From contig WLWY01000001.1 in the NCBI GenBank assembly GCA_012103325.1, positions 1,696,986 through 1,760,985 of the forward strand: 64,000 nucleotides of DNA. The letters are read 5' to 3'. The DNA is from Alphaproteobacteria bacterium (GTDB lineage: Bacteria > Pseudomonadota > Alphaproteobacteria > UBA8366 > GCA-2717185). Position numbers and translations under genes: made by a program. Under the pieces are notes generated by a model. It was not told where the DNA came from. It was given only the letters and a program-made list of their open reading frames with translations, and did not search any database. This document shows positions 1 through 8,088 of this stretch, piece after piece. Positions within the stretch are counted from its first letter, which is position 1. Every line of letters starts with the position of its first letter.

Positions 1-2235
1 ACAGAAACCGCACACACTCTGGTGGAGATTAAAGCGGTCGATGATGTCTACCCGCTCTTCGGGCAGTTGCGGCTGGCCGGCGATACGCCGTTACCGCAGG
101 TCTTCGCCAAACAAGATGGCCGTTGGGGTGCGGCGGTCGATGAGACATTGCTGATCAAGCTCGATTTGGGCGTCGGCGAAAGTATCCGGATCGGCGATAT
201 CATGATCCGCGTGGCCGCGGTAATCGAGCGCGAGCCGGACCGTGCAACGGGCGCGTTCACGATCGGCCAGCGCGTGCTTATCGGCTTCGATGCGTTAGCC
301 GACACCGGGCTTGTTCAACCGGGCAGCTTAATTCGCTACCACTACCGGATCGGTATTCCGGATAGAGGCGCGGTCGTCGAGTGGCGTAATGCGCTGGAGA
401 CGGCCTTTCCCAAGGCGGGATGGCGAATCCGCGACACGCGCAACGCGGCCCCTGGCATCCGCCGCGTCGTCGACCGCATCGCGGTATTCATGACAGTGGT
501 TGGGCTAACCGCGCTGCTGGTGGGCGGTGTGGGGGTCGGAAATGCGGTGCGGGCGTTCCTGCAATCGCGCATATCGACGATCGCGACGCTGAAGTGCCTC
601 GGCGCCTCGTCGCGGATGATATTCGCGATCTATATGATGCAGGTGCTCGTGCTTGCCGCGGCGGGTATTGCGATGGGAGCCGTATTCGGCGCGCTTGCGC
701 CCCTCGCTGCCGGGCCGATTTTTGGCGACCAGTTGCCGATTGAGCTTCATGTCGGTGTCTATCCCAAACCTTTGCTGCTGTCCGTTCTGTTCGGGTTTTT
801 GGTCACTTTGGTTTTCTCGTTGCTGCCGTTGGCACGGGCGCGCCGGGTGCCTGCGGCAAACCTGTTTCGTTACATGGTCGCGCCGGTGCGCGCTGCCGGC
901 GCTTGGCGGGACGCTCTGGCGTTCTCCGTTCTGGCGTTGCTGTTGGGCGGCGTCGTGGTCGCGACCGCGGACGATCAGCGGCTGGCATCCTATTTCGTCG
1001 CCGGTGCGGCCGGAACGCTGGCTGTGTTCCGTATCGCGGCTGCGGGAATCGCCGTGCTGGCCCGTCGGGCGCCGTATTTGCGGTCCACTCATTTGCGGTT
1101 TGCCTTAGGCAATCTTCATCGGCCCGGTGCGCCGACGGGGATTGTCGCGACGTCGCTCGGCCTGGGGCTCACGGTCCTGGTTGCGGTTGCTCTGATCGAG
1201 GGTAATTTGTCCGAACAGGTGGGACGCGGTTTGCCCGAAGATGCCCCGGGCACGTTCTTTATCGATATCCAGCCGCATCAGACCGACGGTTTCGACCGAA
1301 TCGTTCGTGGTATTCCCGGTGTCCGCAATTTGCGCCGTGTGCCGATGCTGCGGGGCCGCATTGTTGAAATCGGCGGCAAGCCTGTCGGGGACATGACGGT
1401 GCCGCCGGAATATGCCTGGGTTCTGCGCGGTGACCGGGGATTGACTTGGTCTCGTACCCCGCCGAAGTCCGGCAGCAAAGTTGTCGAAGGGGTCTGGTGG
1501 CCTACCGATTACAGCGGCCCGCCATTGCTGTCGTTCGACGAAGGTGCAGCCCGGGCGCTTGGTATTTCGATCGGCGACATGATCAAATTGAACGTTCTGG
1601 GGCGGGAGTTCGATGCGAAGGTTGCGAACCTGCGGCGGATCGAATGGAACTCGTTCGCCATCAATTTCGTCATGATCCTGGCGCCAGGCGTACTCGACGG
1701 GGCGCCGCAGGCGCATATCGCGACCGCTCGGGCGGACGATCCCGCAATCGAAGTGGCGCTCGAACGGGCCGTCGCCGATCAGTTCTCCAACATTTCGGCA
1801 ATCCGCGTCCGAGAGGTGCTGACCCGGCTTGAAGAAATCGTCGGCCATCTTGCAACCGCCGTTCGCGCCGTCGGCATGGTCGTTATTTTCGCGGGTATCC
1901 TCGTTCTGGCGGGCGCGATAGCGGCCAGCCACAAGCAGCGGGTCTACGACGCCGTGGTCCTGAAAGTGTTCGGTGCGACGCGCCGTGACGTTCTGGCGAT
2001 TTTCTCGATCGAATTTGCGCTCCTGGGATTTGCGACATCGGCTATCGCGAGCGTGATCGGTACAGCGGCCTCCTGGGCCGTCGTAACGCGGCTGATGCGC
2101 GCCGAGTGGGAATTCCTGCCGATGTCGGCAGCGACAACGATAGCAGCCTGTCTGGTAGCAACGGTTTTCATCGGGGCACTTGGGACATGGTCGGCGATGG
2201 GCCGCAAGGCGGCGCCGTTGCTGAGGAATGAATAG
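1..2235 (+). CDS. FtsX/YbbP-type ABC transporter permease, 5' truncated
   Basis: The reading frame is open from base 1 to a TAG at 2233-2235, so the gene begins upstream; the GTG at 22 is only an internal candidate. About 744 residues are visible. The first part is soluble, followed by a three-helix FtsX block (about codons 160-290), a second set of helices, a periplasmic-like soluble domain, and a final three-helix block near the C-terminus. This duplicated FtsX plan with large extracytoplasmic domains matches the YbbP family, whose partner is normally a LolD/YbbA-like ATPase encoded just upstream, outside this window. Such permeases act on the envelope rather than importing nutrients. Function beyond the family is inference. 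Confidence 0.85.
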   Translation, partial: TETAHTLVEIKAVDDVYPLFGQLRLAGDTPLPQVFAKQDGRWGAAVDETLLIKLDLGVGESIRIGDIMIRVAAVIEREPDRATGAFTIGQRVLIGFDALADTGLVQPGSLIRYHYRIGIPDRGAVVEWRNALETAFPKAGWRIRDTRNAAPGIRRVVDRIAVFMTVVGLTALLVGGVGVGNAVRAFLQSRISTIATLKCLGASSRMIFAIYMMQVLVLAAAGIAMGAVFGALAPLAAGPIFGDQLPIELHVGVYPKPLLLSVLFGFLVTLVFSLLPLARARRVPAANLFRYMVAPVRAAGAWRDALAFSVLALLLGGVVVATADDQRLASYFVAGAAGTLAVFRIAAAGIAVLARRAPYLRSTHLRFALGNLHRPGAPTGIVATSLGLGLTVLVAVALIEGNLSEQVGRGLPEDAPGTFFIDIQPHQTDGFDRIVRGIPGVRNLRRVPMLRGRIVEIGGKPVGDMTVPPEYAWVLRGDRGLTWSRTPPKSGSKVVEGVWWPTDYSGPPLLSFDEGAARALGISIGDMIKLNVLGREFDAKVANLRRIEWNSFAINFVMILAPGVLDGAPQAHIATARADDPAIEVALERAVADQFSNISAIRVREVLTRLEEIVGHLATAVRAVGMVVIFAGILVLAGAIAASHKQRVYDAVVLKVFGATRRDVLAIFSIEFALLGFATSAIASVIGTAASWAVVTRLMRAEWEFLPMSAATTIAACLVATVFIGALGTWSAMGRKAAPLLRNE

Positions 2236-2349
2236 AATTTTCGCAAAATGAAGCGCTAACGCTTCCGCAGCGAGAATTGTTGAATTTTGGTGTGAAAGCG
2301 CCAATATTAGGGCCAACCGTTCAACTTTGAATTGTTCGAGGGAATATAA

Positions 2350-3096
2350 ATGGCTTTGGAACCACGGCAGAGAACGATTTCGATGGGGGCTGGCGTCGAT
2401 AGCCGAGCAGGTGTCGATGAAGGCCTTCGGCGCTACATGCTGCGCGTCTATAACTATATGACACTAGGTCTGGCGTTAACTGGCGTTGTCGCATTCGCGG
2501 TAGCGAACACGCCCGCATTGCTGCAGCTGTTCTATGCTCAGACCGCAGTAGGCATCCAGCCGACGATTCTTGCCTATATAGCGATGTTTTCGCCGCTGGC
2601 CTTTGTTCTGGTCCTGTCCTTCGGCATTAACAAGCTCAGTACGCCCGCGGTTCAAGCTCTATTCTGGGCGTTTGCGGCGGTAATGGGGCTCTCGCTGACG
2701 CATATTTTCATCGTGTATACCGGCGCCAGTATCGCCCGTGTGTTCTTCATTACCGCAAGTATGTTCGCGGCGATGAGCCTGTATGGCTACACGACGAAGA
2801 AGGATCTTTCCGGTTGGGGCAGCTTCCTGTTGATGGGGCTGATCGGCGTTATCATCGCCATGGTCGTCAACATCTTCCTGCAATCGGCCATGATGGAGTT
2901 TGTTATCTCGATCATCGGCGTGCTGGTCTTTGTCGGATTTACCGCGTACGACACGCAGAGGATAAAATCCGAATACAACGTCAATGACAGCGGAGCCATT
3001 ACGGAGAAGAGGGCGGTATACGGGGCGCTGAGCCTCTATCTCGACTTCATCAACATCTTCTTGTTTCTGCTGCATCTGTTCGGCAGCCGCGAATAG
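2350..3096 (+). CDS. Bax inhibitor-1/YccA family membrane protein
   Basis: A 248-residue protein with seven hydrophobic segments after a charged N-terminal stretch of about 35 residues. The family signature FTAYDTQRIK lies near residue 200, between the last helices, where BI-1 proteins carry their conserved acidic pore residues. Members are inner-membrane proteins linked to calcium leak or to membrane protease control (YccA inhibits FtsH in E. coli); which applies here is unknown. The ATG at 2350 follows a GAGGGAATATAA leader with a suitable Shine-Dalgarno. The gene is monocistronic: 114 bases separate it from the permease and a strong terminator follows. Confidence 0.9.
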   Translation: MALEPRQRTISMGAGVDSRAGVDEGLRRYMLRVYNYMTLGLALTGVVAFAVANTPALLQLFYAQTAVGIQPTILAYIAMFSPLAFVLVLSFGINKLSTPAVQALFWAFAAVMGLSLTHIFIVYTGASIARVFFITASMFAAMSLYGYTTKKDLSGWGSFLLMGLIGVIIAMVVNIFLQSAMMEFVISIIGVLVFVGFTAYDTQRIKSEYNVNDSGAITEKRAVYGALSLYLDFINIFLFLLHLFGSRE

Positions 3097-3121
3097 CGCT
3101 GTTCCGGATACGCGACAAACG

Positions 3122-3157
3122 AACCGCTCCGGGCCGAACCCGGAGCGGTTTTTGTTT
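3122..3157 (+). terminator. Rho-independent terminator after the BI-1 gene
   Basis: A perfect 12-bp inverted repeat (3122-3133 with 3139-3150), GC-rich, closes a CCGAA loop and runs directly into TTTTTGTTT. It sits 26 bases after the BI-1 stop codon and just before the SAM hydrolase start, so it should separate the two transcripts. Confidence 0.9.
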
Positions 3158-3171
3158 GCGTTTGTGACGAC

Positions 3172-3918
3172 ATGATCCTGCTCTATACCGATTTCGGCTA
3201 CGAAGGGCCTTACGTTGGTCAGATGAAGGCGGTTTTGGCTGTGGAAGCGGCTGGCACGCCGGTCATTGATCTGATGCATGATGCGCCGGTGCATGACCCG
3301 CACGCGGCGGCTTATCTGCTGGCGGCGCTTGCGCTAGAAATGCCGAAAGGGACAGTGTGCCTCGCCGTCGTTGATCCCGGTGTCGGCAGCGACAGAGTAC
3401 CGGTGATTCTTGAGGCGGACGGCCGCTGGTTCGTCGGTCCCGATAATGGGCTGTTCGAGATCCTGCAACGGCAGACTGATTACGCACGCCAATGGTCGAT
3501 CGAGTGGCGGCCTGACCGCTTGTCGCGATCCTTTCATGGCCGTGACCTGTTCGTACCGGTTGCGGCGAGGCTGGCGAATGGGGAAGCCCCGCTGGGCGCG
3601 CAATATCCCGAAGGGTGGCGCGATGCGACCTCACGCCCGGGTGCGGACTGGCCCGACGATCTTGCCGCGGTTATTTACATTGACCGGTTCGGCAATGCGA
3701 TGACCGGCCTCCGGGCGGAGCGGAGCAGTGAAACGCGTCAGTTGATGTTTGGCGGCGAACGCATCCCTTACGCGGCGGTATTTTCCGAGGTACCACCGGG
3801 CCGCGCCTTCTGGTATAAAAATTCATGCGGGTTGGTTGAAGTGTCGGTCAATCGTGGGAGCGCGGCAGGTGTTTATGGTCTTAAGGTCGGCGATACCTTT
3901 ACCATCGAAAACGCTTAG
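3172..3918 (+). CDS. SAM hydroxide adenosyltransferase (DUF62 family)
   Basis: A 248-residue protein of the SAM-dependent chlorinase/fluorinase superfamily. It starts with ILLYTDFG and carries the DPGVGSDR and GPDNGLF motifs near residues 68-90 and FHGRD near residue 118. The Asp, Arg and His in these motifs are those used by the ubiquitous DUF62 enzymes, which add hydroxide to S-adenosylmethionine and release adenosine and methionine. Nothing in the sequence argues for halide use. The ATG lies only 21 bases after the terminator stem and has no strong Shine-Dalgarno. A cyclic-nucleotide-binding gene follows 24 bases downstream and is probably co-transcribed. The biological role of SAM hydrolysis in bacteria is unsettled. 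Confidence 0.88.
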   Translation: MILLYTDFGYEGPYVGQMKAVLAVEAAGTPVIDLMHDAPVHDPHAAAYLLAALALEMPKGTVCLAVVDPGVGSDRVPVILEADGRWFVGPDNGLFEILQRQTDYARQWSIEWRPDRLSRSFHGRDLFVPVAARLANGEAPLGAQYPEGWRDATSRPGADWPDDLAAVIYIDRFGNAMTGLRAERSSETRQLMFGGERIPYAAVFSEVPPGRAFWYKNSCGLVEVSVNRGSAAGVYGLKVGDTFTIENA

Positions 3919-3942
3919 AGGCTCCCGCCGGCGGGGAAATTC

Positions 3943-4320
3943 ATGAGCGAGAACAAAGGCGGACTTCAGGTGCTGAGTCGCAAGACTTATGCCCCCGGCA
4001 CGCCAATTTTTCGGCAGGGCGACCCGGGGAACGCGGCCTACATTGTTCAGACGGGCAGGATTGAAATCTGGGTCATGGAAAACGACGAGAAGAAGGTACT
4101 CGGCGTGATCGGCGCGGGTGGAATTTTCGGCGAGATGGCACTGATCGACAACTCGGATCGCATGGCGTCGGCGACCGCGCTCGAATCCAGTGTCTGTATC
4201 ATGGTGCCGGACCAGATCTTTCAAGAAAAGATGGAAAGCGCCGACTCGTTTATCGTCGCGCTGCTGCGGATTTTCTGCAACAATATCCGCTCGATGCAGC
4301 AGGGGCCGGACGCCAATTAA
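3943..4320 (+). CDS. Single-domain cyclic nucleotide-binding protein
   Basis: A 125-residue protein made of one cNMP-binding beta-barrel with nothing fused to it: no helix-turn-helix, kinase or channel part. The phosphate-binding cassette FGEMALIDNSDR is near residue 64 and keeps both the Glu that contacts the ribose and the Arg that contacts the cyclic phosphate in CAP/PKA-type domains, so ligand binding is plausible. Stand-alone domains of this type probably work by binding partner proteins. It lies 24 bases after the SAM hydrolase gene, suggesting an operon, and converges with the arsenite exporter gene 9 bases downstream with no hairpin visible between them. Confidence 0.85.
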   Translation: MSENKGGLQVLSRKTYAPGTPIFRQGDPGNAAYIVQTGRIEIWVMENDEKKVLGVIGAGGIFGEMALIDNSDRMASATALESSVCIMVPDQIFQEKMESADSFIVALLRIFCNNIRSMQQGPDAN

Positions 4321-4329
4321 TCAAGCCAT

Positions 4330-5433
4330 TTAATGCGCTTCGTTGGCCGGGAAAAATGCGCGGGTCCGGTTCGCGAACGCGACCAAAGACAGCATGACCG
4401 GCACTTCCACCAGCACACCGACCACCGTCGCAAGCGCAGCACCCGAATCGAGTCCGAACACGCTGATCGCCACCGCAACAGCGAGTTCGAAGAAGTTCGA
4501 CGTTCCGATCAGTGCACAAGGGGCGGCGACATTGAACGGTACGCGCCACATCCAGGCGGCGGCATAAGCAATGACAAAGATACCGTAGGACTGGATGATC
4601 AGCGGCGCCGCGATGAGGGCGATGACCAAGGGCCGGTCGAGGATGGTGGTTCCCTGAAAGCCGAACAACAGAACCACCGTTGCGAGCAGTCCGAGGACTG
4701 AAAACGGTTTGACGCCGGAGACGAAGCGGGCCACGGCACGTTCGCCATCTTCCGTCCGGCCCGCGTGGCGTACCAGGAACCGTCGTGTCAGGTACCCCGC
4801 GATAAGCGGGATGACGACATAGAGCCCGACCGATAGAAGCAGCGTCTCCCACGGCACGGATATATCGGTGACACCGAGCAGCAGGGCGACGATCGGCGCG
4901 AACGCAAAGATCATGATCACGTCGTTGACCGATACCTGTACCAGGGTATAGGTCGCATCGCCCCGGGTAAGCTGCGACCACACGAAGACCATCGCCGTGC
5001 AGGGTGCCGCGCCGAGAAGAATAAGGCCGCCGATATACTCGGTCGCGTCCTTCGGCGAAATCATGTCCGCGAACAGAACTTCGAAAAACAGTACGCCGAG
5101 CGCCGCCATGCTGAAGGGCTTGATCAGCCAGTTGATGACCAAGGTGATGACCAAACCCTTCGGGCGGTCGCCGATATGGCGAAGGCTGGAGAAATCGACA
5201 TTCACCATCATCGGATAGACCATGGCCCAGATCAGAACCGCGACGACGAGATTGACGGATGCATACTCGAGCCCCACGAGGGTTTCGAATATGCCGGGCG
5301 CGATATTGCCGAGGCCGATACCGGCCATGATGCATAACCCGACCCAGATCGAGAGCCATTTTTCAAAGAAGCCGATGCCGCCGGCCATTGGGTCCGCCGG
5401 TGCTTCGTATGTCGGCGCGGGATCGATACTCAT
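4330..5433 (-). CDS. acr3: ACR3-family arsenite efflux permease
   Basis: A 367-residue integral membrane protein with ten predicted helices, the normal ACR3 size. The hallmark [15 protein letters not shown], with the conserved cysteine of helix 4, lies around residue 142. [12 protein letters not shown] near residue 310 and [11 protein letters not shown] near residue 340 are also typical of the bile acid:sodium symporter / ACR3 superfamily. It would export arsenite driven by proton motive force. No arsR, arsC or arsH gene lies nearby; the only same-strand upstream gene is the interrupted PNPOx-like gene, about 130 bases away. The ATG at 5433 is followed by a typical soluble N-terminal stretch before helix 1. 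Confidence 0.92.
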   Translation of the reverse strand: MSIDPAPTYEAPADPMAGGIGFFEKWLSIWVGLCIMAGIGLGNIAPGIFETLVGLEYASVNLVVAVLIWAMVYPMMVNVDFSSLRHIGDRPKGLVITLVINWLIKPFSMAALGVLFFEVLFADMISPKDATEYIGGLILLGAAPCTAMVFVWSQLTRGDATYTLVQVSVNDVIMIFAFAPIVALLLGVTDISVPWETLLLSVGLYVVIPLIAGYLTRRFLVRHAGRTEDGERAVARFVSGVKPFSVLGLLATVVLLFGFQGTTILDRPLVIALIAAPLIIQSYGIFVIAYAAAWMWRVPFNVAAPCALIGTSNFFELAVAVAISVFGLDSGAALATVVGVLVEVPVMLSLVAFANRTRAFFPANEAH

Positions 5434-5564
5434 GATTATGTTTCCCGTGTGTTGAATGGATTGGAGGTGATGGGAAAAGGTTGGCGGGAGAGCGTCAGGC
5501 GGTGCCCGCGTAACATTCTAATTTGGGAGTGATTGCGCAAGCCCGTATTGACCTGGATGGGGAA

Positions 5565-5657
5565 CTAATCCTGCTGCCGTCCGGAAAAGTGGGCCAATGC
5601 GGCGCGCAGCGTGGTGACTTCGGCCTCCAGTTCCGCGATCCGTTGCAGCTGTGGCGC
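5565..5657 (-). other. In-frame coiled-coil tail beyond the TAG of the PNPOx-like gene
   Basis: Reading on in the frame of the 5658-6215 gene gives 30 codons after the TAG, ending at a TAG at 5565-5567. Hydrophobic residues (L, I, L, V, L, L) recur with heptad spacing, as expected for a short coiled coil. This is what an intact gene would encode, so the upstream TAG looks like a recent nonsense change, a sequence error, or a leaky stop. Confidence 0.6.
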
Positions 5658-6215
5658 CTACATCCGTGCCACCGCGCCGGCGATGTCATCCTCCGTAAAA
5701 CGCGGCGTTATGTGTTGGGGACAGTTAATATCCCACGCTTCCAAGGAGAACAGTAGGGCGCGTTGGGGTACGCCCTGGTAGGCATCGTCTGCCAGTTTGA
5801 CGAGCAGATCGGGATCGTCTTCGACGAAACGGGCGCGGCCCCAAAGCTTAACCCGCCGTTGATGAGCATAATCCATCAGGAAGATGAACGCTTTGTCGTT
5901 CTCCGAGAGGTTGCCGAGCGATAGATATTGCCGATTTCCCTTGAAATCGGCGATGGCCAGCGTGCGCTCGTCGACAATCTTCAGAAACCCCTTCGGGCCG
6001 CCCCGATGCTGGATATAGGGCTGACCCTCGGCGGTGGCGGTGGCGAGATAAAACGAGTCCCGCTCGGCGATGAAGGTGGCCAGGTCCTCCGTAACAGCGG
6101 TGTGCCAGCCGTCCATCTGCTCCATACGAGAGAACTTTTCGCGAGAGCCGAGCCGCTGCTGAGCCTTCTTGACCGCCGGTGTGAACGCGATATCGCTGGA
6201 AAACTCCTGTTCCAT
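5658..6215 (-). CDS. Pyridoxamine 5'-phosphate oxidase-like flavin-binding protein, shortened by a TAG
   Basis: A 185-residue split-barrel protein. Residues about 45-150 form the FMN-binding barrel typical of general-stress PNPOx proteins (the region around FYLATATAEGQPYIQHRGG binds flavin). The C-terminal NCPQHITPRF is a signature of a PNPOx subfamily that usually continues into a coiled-coil tail. Here a TAG at 5658-5660 ends the frame at AVARM, but the same frame continues for 30 more codons with RIAELEAEV followed by TLRAAL, a good coiled coil (separate entry). The protein is therefore probably truncated relative to its ancestor, though the barrel is complete and may still function. Substrate unknown; oxidation of a small molecule with FMN or F420 is likely. 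Confidence 0.82.
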   Translation of the reverse strand: MEQEFSSDIAFTPAVKKAQQRLGSREKFSRMEQMDGWHTAVTEDLATFIAERDSFYLATATAEGQPYIQHRGGPKGFLKIVDERTLAIADFKGNRQYLSLGNLSENDKAFIFLMDYAHQRRVKLWGRARFVEDDPDLLVKLADDAYQGVPQRALLFSLEAWDINCPQHITPRFTEDDIAGAVARM

Positions 6216-6572
6216 TAGCCGATTCCCTTGGGTGAAGCTGCCCCGCCGTTAACTATATAGCGTTGCGTCGCAGTTTGCGCAGCGGATAGAAGGCGCGATT
6301 CTCCGGATGGAGATGGATTGTGCCATTTGTGAGGATTCGCGGTTAGGGAGGATCGAAATCGGTAATACCTAATATTCTGTCATTTACGTCGAATTACGGA
6401 TTTTATTCTATAAATTTAATAAAACAGTGGAAAAACGAGATAATTTATCGATTTTAGAACATTAATCATAACAAAGTAGAAAAGTATCGTTTGAAGTGAC
6501 CGTTATCACTGAGATTAGATCGCCACAGCTGTAAGTTTTCTGAAATATGAGGAACGAAACGGAGTTGAAGCG
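6216..6572. other. Intergenic stretch with an AT-rich block
   Basis: No gene is recognisable in these 357 bases. The part from about 6360 to 6530 is strikingly AT-rich compared with the surrounding GC-rich DNA and contains the palindrome GATAATTTATC (about 6439-6449). It should contain the promoter of the leftward PNPOx-like gene and that of the rightward 62-codon ORF. No match to a known operator was found. Confidence 0.5.
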
Positions 6573-6761
6573 ATGCGTGCCTACCACGCGGTAATTCGAG
6601 AAGCCTATCGGGCGGCCTTGGCGGACTGGGCTGCCTCGGAATTAGATGGCCACGATAAGGACGGTTCGTTGATCTGTCACACGGCGTCTCTCGCGTCGAT
6701 CTGGGCGAACGATTCGATTAGCGAGAAAAACGTGATCGACGTTCTCAAATCGGTTCACTAA
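6573..6761 (+). CDS. Small hypothetical protein (62 aa)
   Basis: An ATG-started ORF with GGAG about 10 bases upstream. The product is soluble and mostly helical, with an alanine- and charge-rich first half, one cysteine (residue 35) and no signal peptide. I do not recognise the family. Codon use fits the host and the ORF does not overlap any other gene, which supports it as real. It follows the AT-rich block described separately. The region between its stop and the next gene (6762-6910) shows nothing convincing. Confidence 0.5.
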   Translation: MRAYHAVIREAYRAALADWAASELDGHDKDGSLICHTASLASIWANDSISEKNVIDVLKSVH

Positions 6762-6910
6762 CGTCCGGCTGCGTGACCTGATGGGCGCAATAAGCGCGCT
6801 GGCCTCACAAGTTTCTCACTGTTATTCTGTTGTTACCGTTGGATGACACGCATGGCGTCGCAATTCGACGGCCCCTGGGGAGGGGGAAGATCTTCTGTAA
6901 GGCTTGACGG

Positions 6911-7387
6911 TTGAAGTTTGCTTTCATGACGTTGCAAGCGCGCCTGCCTGCGCCGACCGTATTCCGGTCCGCTGTCGCTGCGATTTTCGCCGTCGTTTCG
7001 ATGTTCCTGCTTGCGCTCGGAACTGCAACTGCAGCCCCAAAAGGTATCTCACTCGAACTGAACGATGCGCAGACCGTTGCCGGTGCCTGCATCGGGTCTT
7101 TCGTCCTGAAAAACGATCTGGGCCATACGCTGGATCGCTTCCAGCTCGACCTGTTCGTCTTCGGCGATGACGGCGTGATAAAGCTGCGCAGCAATATCGA
7201 CCTCGCCCCCGTGCGTGGCGATAAGACGACGGTGATTTCGTTCCGGATCCTGCCCGAGCCATGTGCAGCGGTCGCCCGGGTGCTGGTGAACGATATTCCT
7301 TTATGCCGGGCGCAGAGCGGCAATACGCTCGATTGTCTAAGTGGCCTCACTGTTTCCAGCCGCAACCGGATTCGGCTGGAAAAATAG
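6911..7387 (+). CDS. Exported hypothetical protein
   Basis: Up to 158 residues. The N-terminus has basic residues, a hydrophobic run around residues 22-36 and an ATAAPK cleavage-like site near residue 42, so Sec export is likely. The mature part (about 115 residues) contains three cysteines (in GACIG, EPCAA and PLCRA) plus one in LDCLS, so two disulfides are possible. It looks like a small periplasmic beta-rich domain; no family is recognised. The start may be TTG at 6911, which has AAGG about nine bases upstream, or ATG at 6926, which shortens the n-region without losing the signal peptide. Confidence 0.65.
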   Translation: MKFAFMTLQARLPAPTVFRSAVAAIFAVVSMFLLALGTATAAPKGISLELNDAQTVAGACIGSFVLKNDLGHTLDRFQLDLFVFGDDGVIKLRSNIDLAPVRGDKTTVISFRILPEPCAAVARVLVNDIPLCRAQSGNTLDCLSGLTVSSRNRIRLEK

Positions 7388-7432
7388 ATACCGTGATTTG
7401 GGCCAGGCCAATAAACCGTGCCCGAAGATCCG

Positions 7433-7699
7433 TTACCGCAAGCTGGACAGATTCACGATAAGCGCGTCGTTCTTGAGCCGGATAGCGGTAGCGATCTTGT
7501 GCGCCATATCCTGATCGGCCTCCGGACAATGCAGCGCCGCGTCGACGGCGCGATGCTGACCTTCCAGGAGAGCGCCAATAACTGCGTTCTCGATCAATTG
7601 CTCGACGGCGGTGGTCTGTTCCGCTGTCAAAGGGGTGTCGAGCAGTGCATTGATGCCTTTCGTCGCCTCTCCGGCGATTTCCCGCAACCTTCGATCCAT
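7433..7699 (-). CDS. Small conserved-looking hypothetical helical protein (88 aa)
   Basis: I place the start at the ATG 7697-7699 because GGAGGG lies nine bases upstream; an in-frame upstream ATG at 7732 would precede this ribosome binding site. The product is all helical and soluble, with no transmembrane segment or known motif. It contains two cysteine-free helical halves flanking ALHCPEADQD near residue 66. Function unknown. The gene is transcribed toward the exported protein gene (stops at 7387 and 7433) and lies downstream of tRNA-Gln on the same strand. Confidence 0.6.
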   Translation of the reverse strand: MDRRLREIAGEATKGINALLDTPLTAEQTTAVEQLIENAVIGALLEGQHRAVDAALHCPEADQDMAHKIATAIRLKNDALIVNLSSLR

Positions 7700-7782
7700 A
7701 TCGCGTAGCCCTCCTGAGCCCAAGCAAGACAAGGCTGCTTCCAGCCCGTCGGCACAATAATATCATAAAACGATTTTTGCGG

Positions 7783-7796
7783 ATGGACTTGTCCAT
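7783..7796. repeat. 14-bp palindrome ATGGAC-TT-GTCCAT
   Basis: A perfect 6-bp inverted repeat with a 2-base spacer between tRNA-Gln and the downstream small gene on the minus strand. It could be the stem of a terminator for the tRNA, although no T-run follows immediately, or an operator for the gene at 7433-7699, whose AT-rich promoter region (TATGATATTAT on the minus strand) lies just beyond it. Confidence 0.35.
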
Positions 7797-7836
7797 AATA
7801 TCGCAGCCTATCGAAACGAGGCATATTACGATTTGG

Positions 7837-7910
7837 CTGGGGCGGGAGGATTCGAACCTCCGAATGCCGGTATCAAAAACCGGTGCCTTAGGCCACTTGG
7901 CTACGCCCCA
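7837..7910 (-). tRNA. tRNA-Gln (anticodon TTG)
   Basis: On the minus strand the sequence folds as a standard cloverleaf. The acceptor stem is TGGGGCG paired with CGCCCCA, the anticodon stem is CCGGT/ACCGG around the loop TTTTGAT (anticodon TTG, reading CAA), and the T arm is GGAGG-TTCGAAT-CCTCC. The discriminator is G and the 3' CCA is encoded (7834-7836). Confidence 0.97.
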
Positions 7911-8088
7911 ATCTTCGCCGCTCGGCCGGGAATGTATGCTTATCGTTGACGGCTCGCAACCTTTGAACGTGTCGAGGCGGCGGGTCAATAAAAATTAAAA
8001 TCGCTCTTGGCGGTTCTCCGACTCTCGGGAATAATCCATCTTCTGATTGGCGTTTCCATCAACACTGCCCGTTGCCGAGGGATCGAAC

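Noticed and set aside
1105..2316. 403-codon open frame on the minus strand
   Set aside because: Antisense to the FtsX-type permease, rich in Arg and Gln with no domain; a typical shadow of a GC-rich gene.
4250..5359. 369-codon minus-strand frame beside the arsenite exporter
   Set aside because: Same strand as ACR3 but another frame; it has no hydrophobic helices while ACR3 has its hallmark motifs.
5658..5660. TAG in the PNPOx-like gene as a pyrrolysine codon
   Set aside because: No methylamine methyltransferase context and no PYLIS-like support; alphaproteobacterial pyrrolysine use is not expected. A nonsense change or error is simpler.
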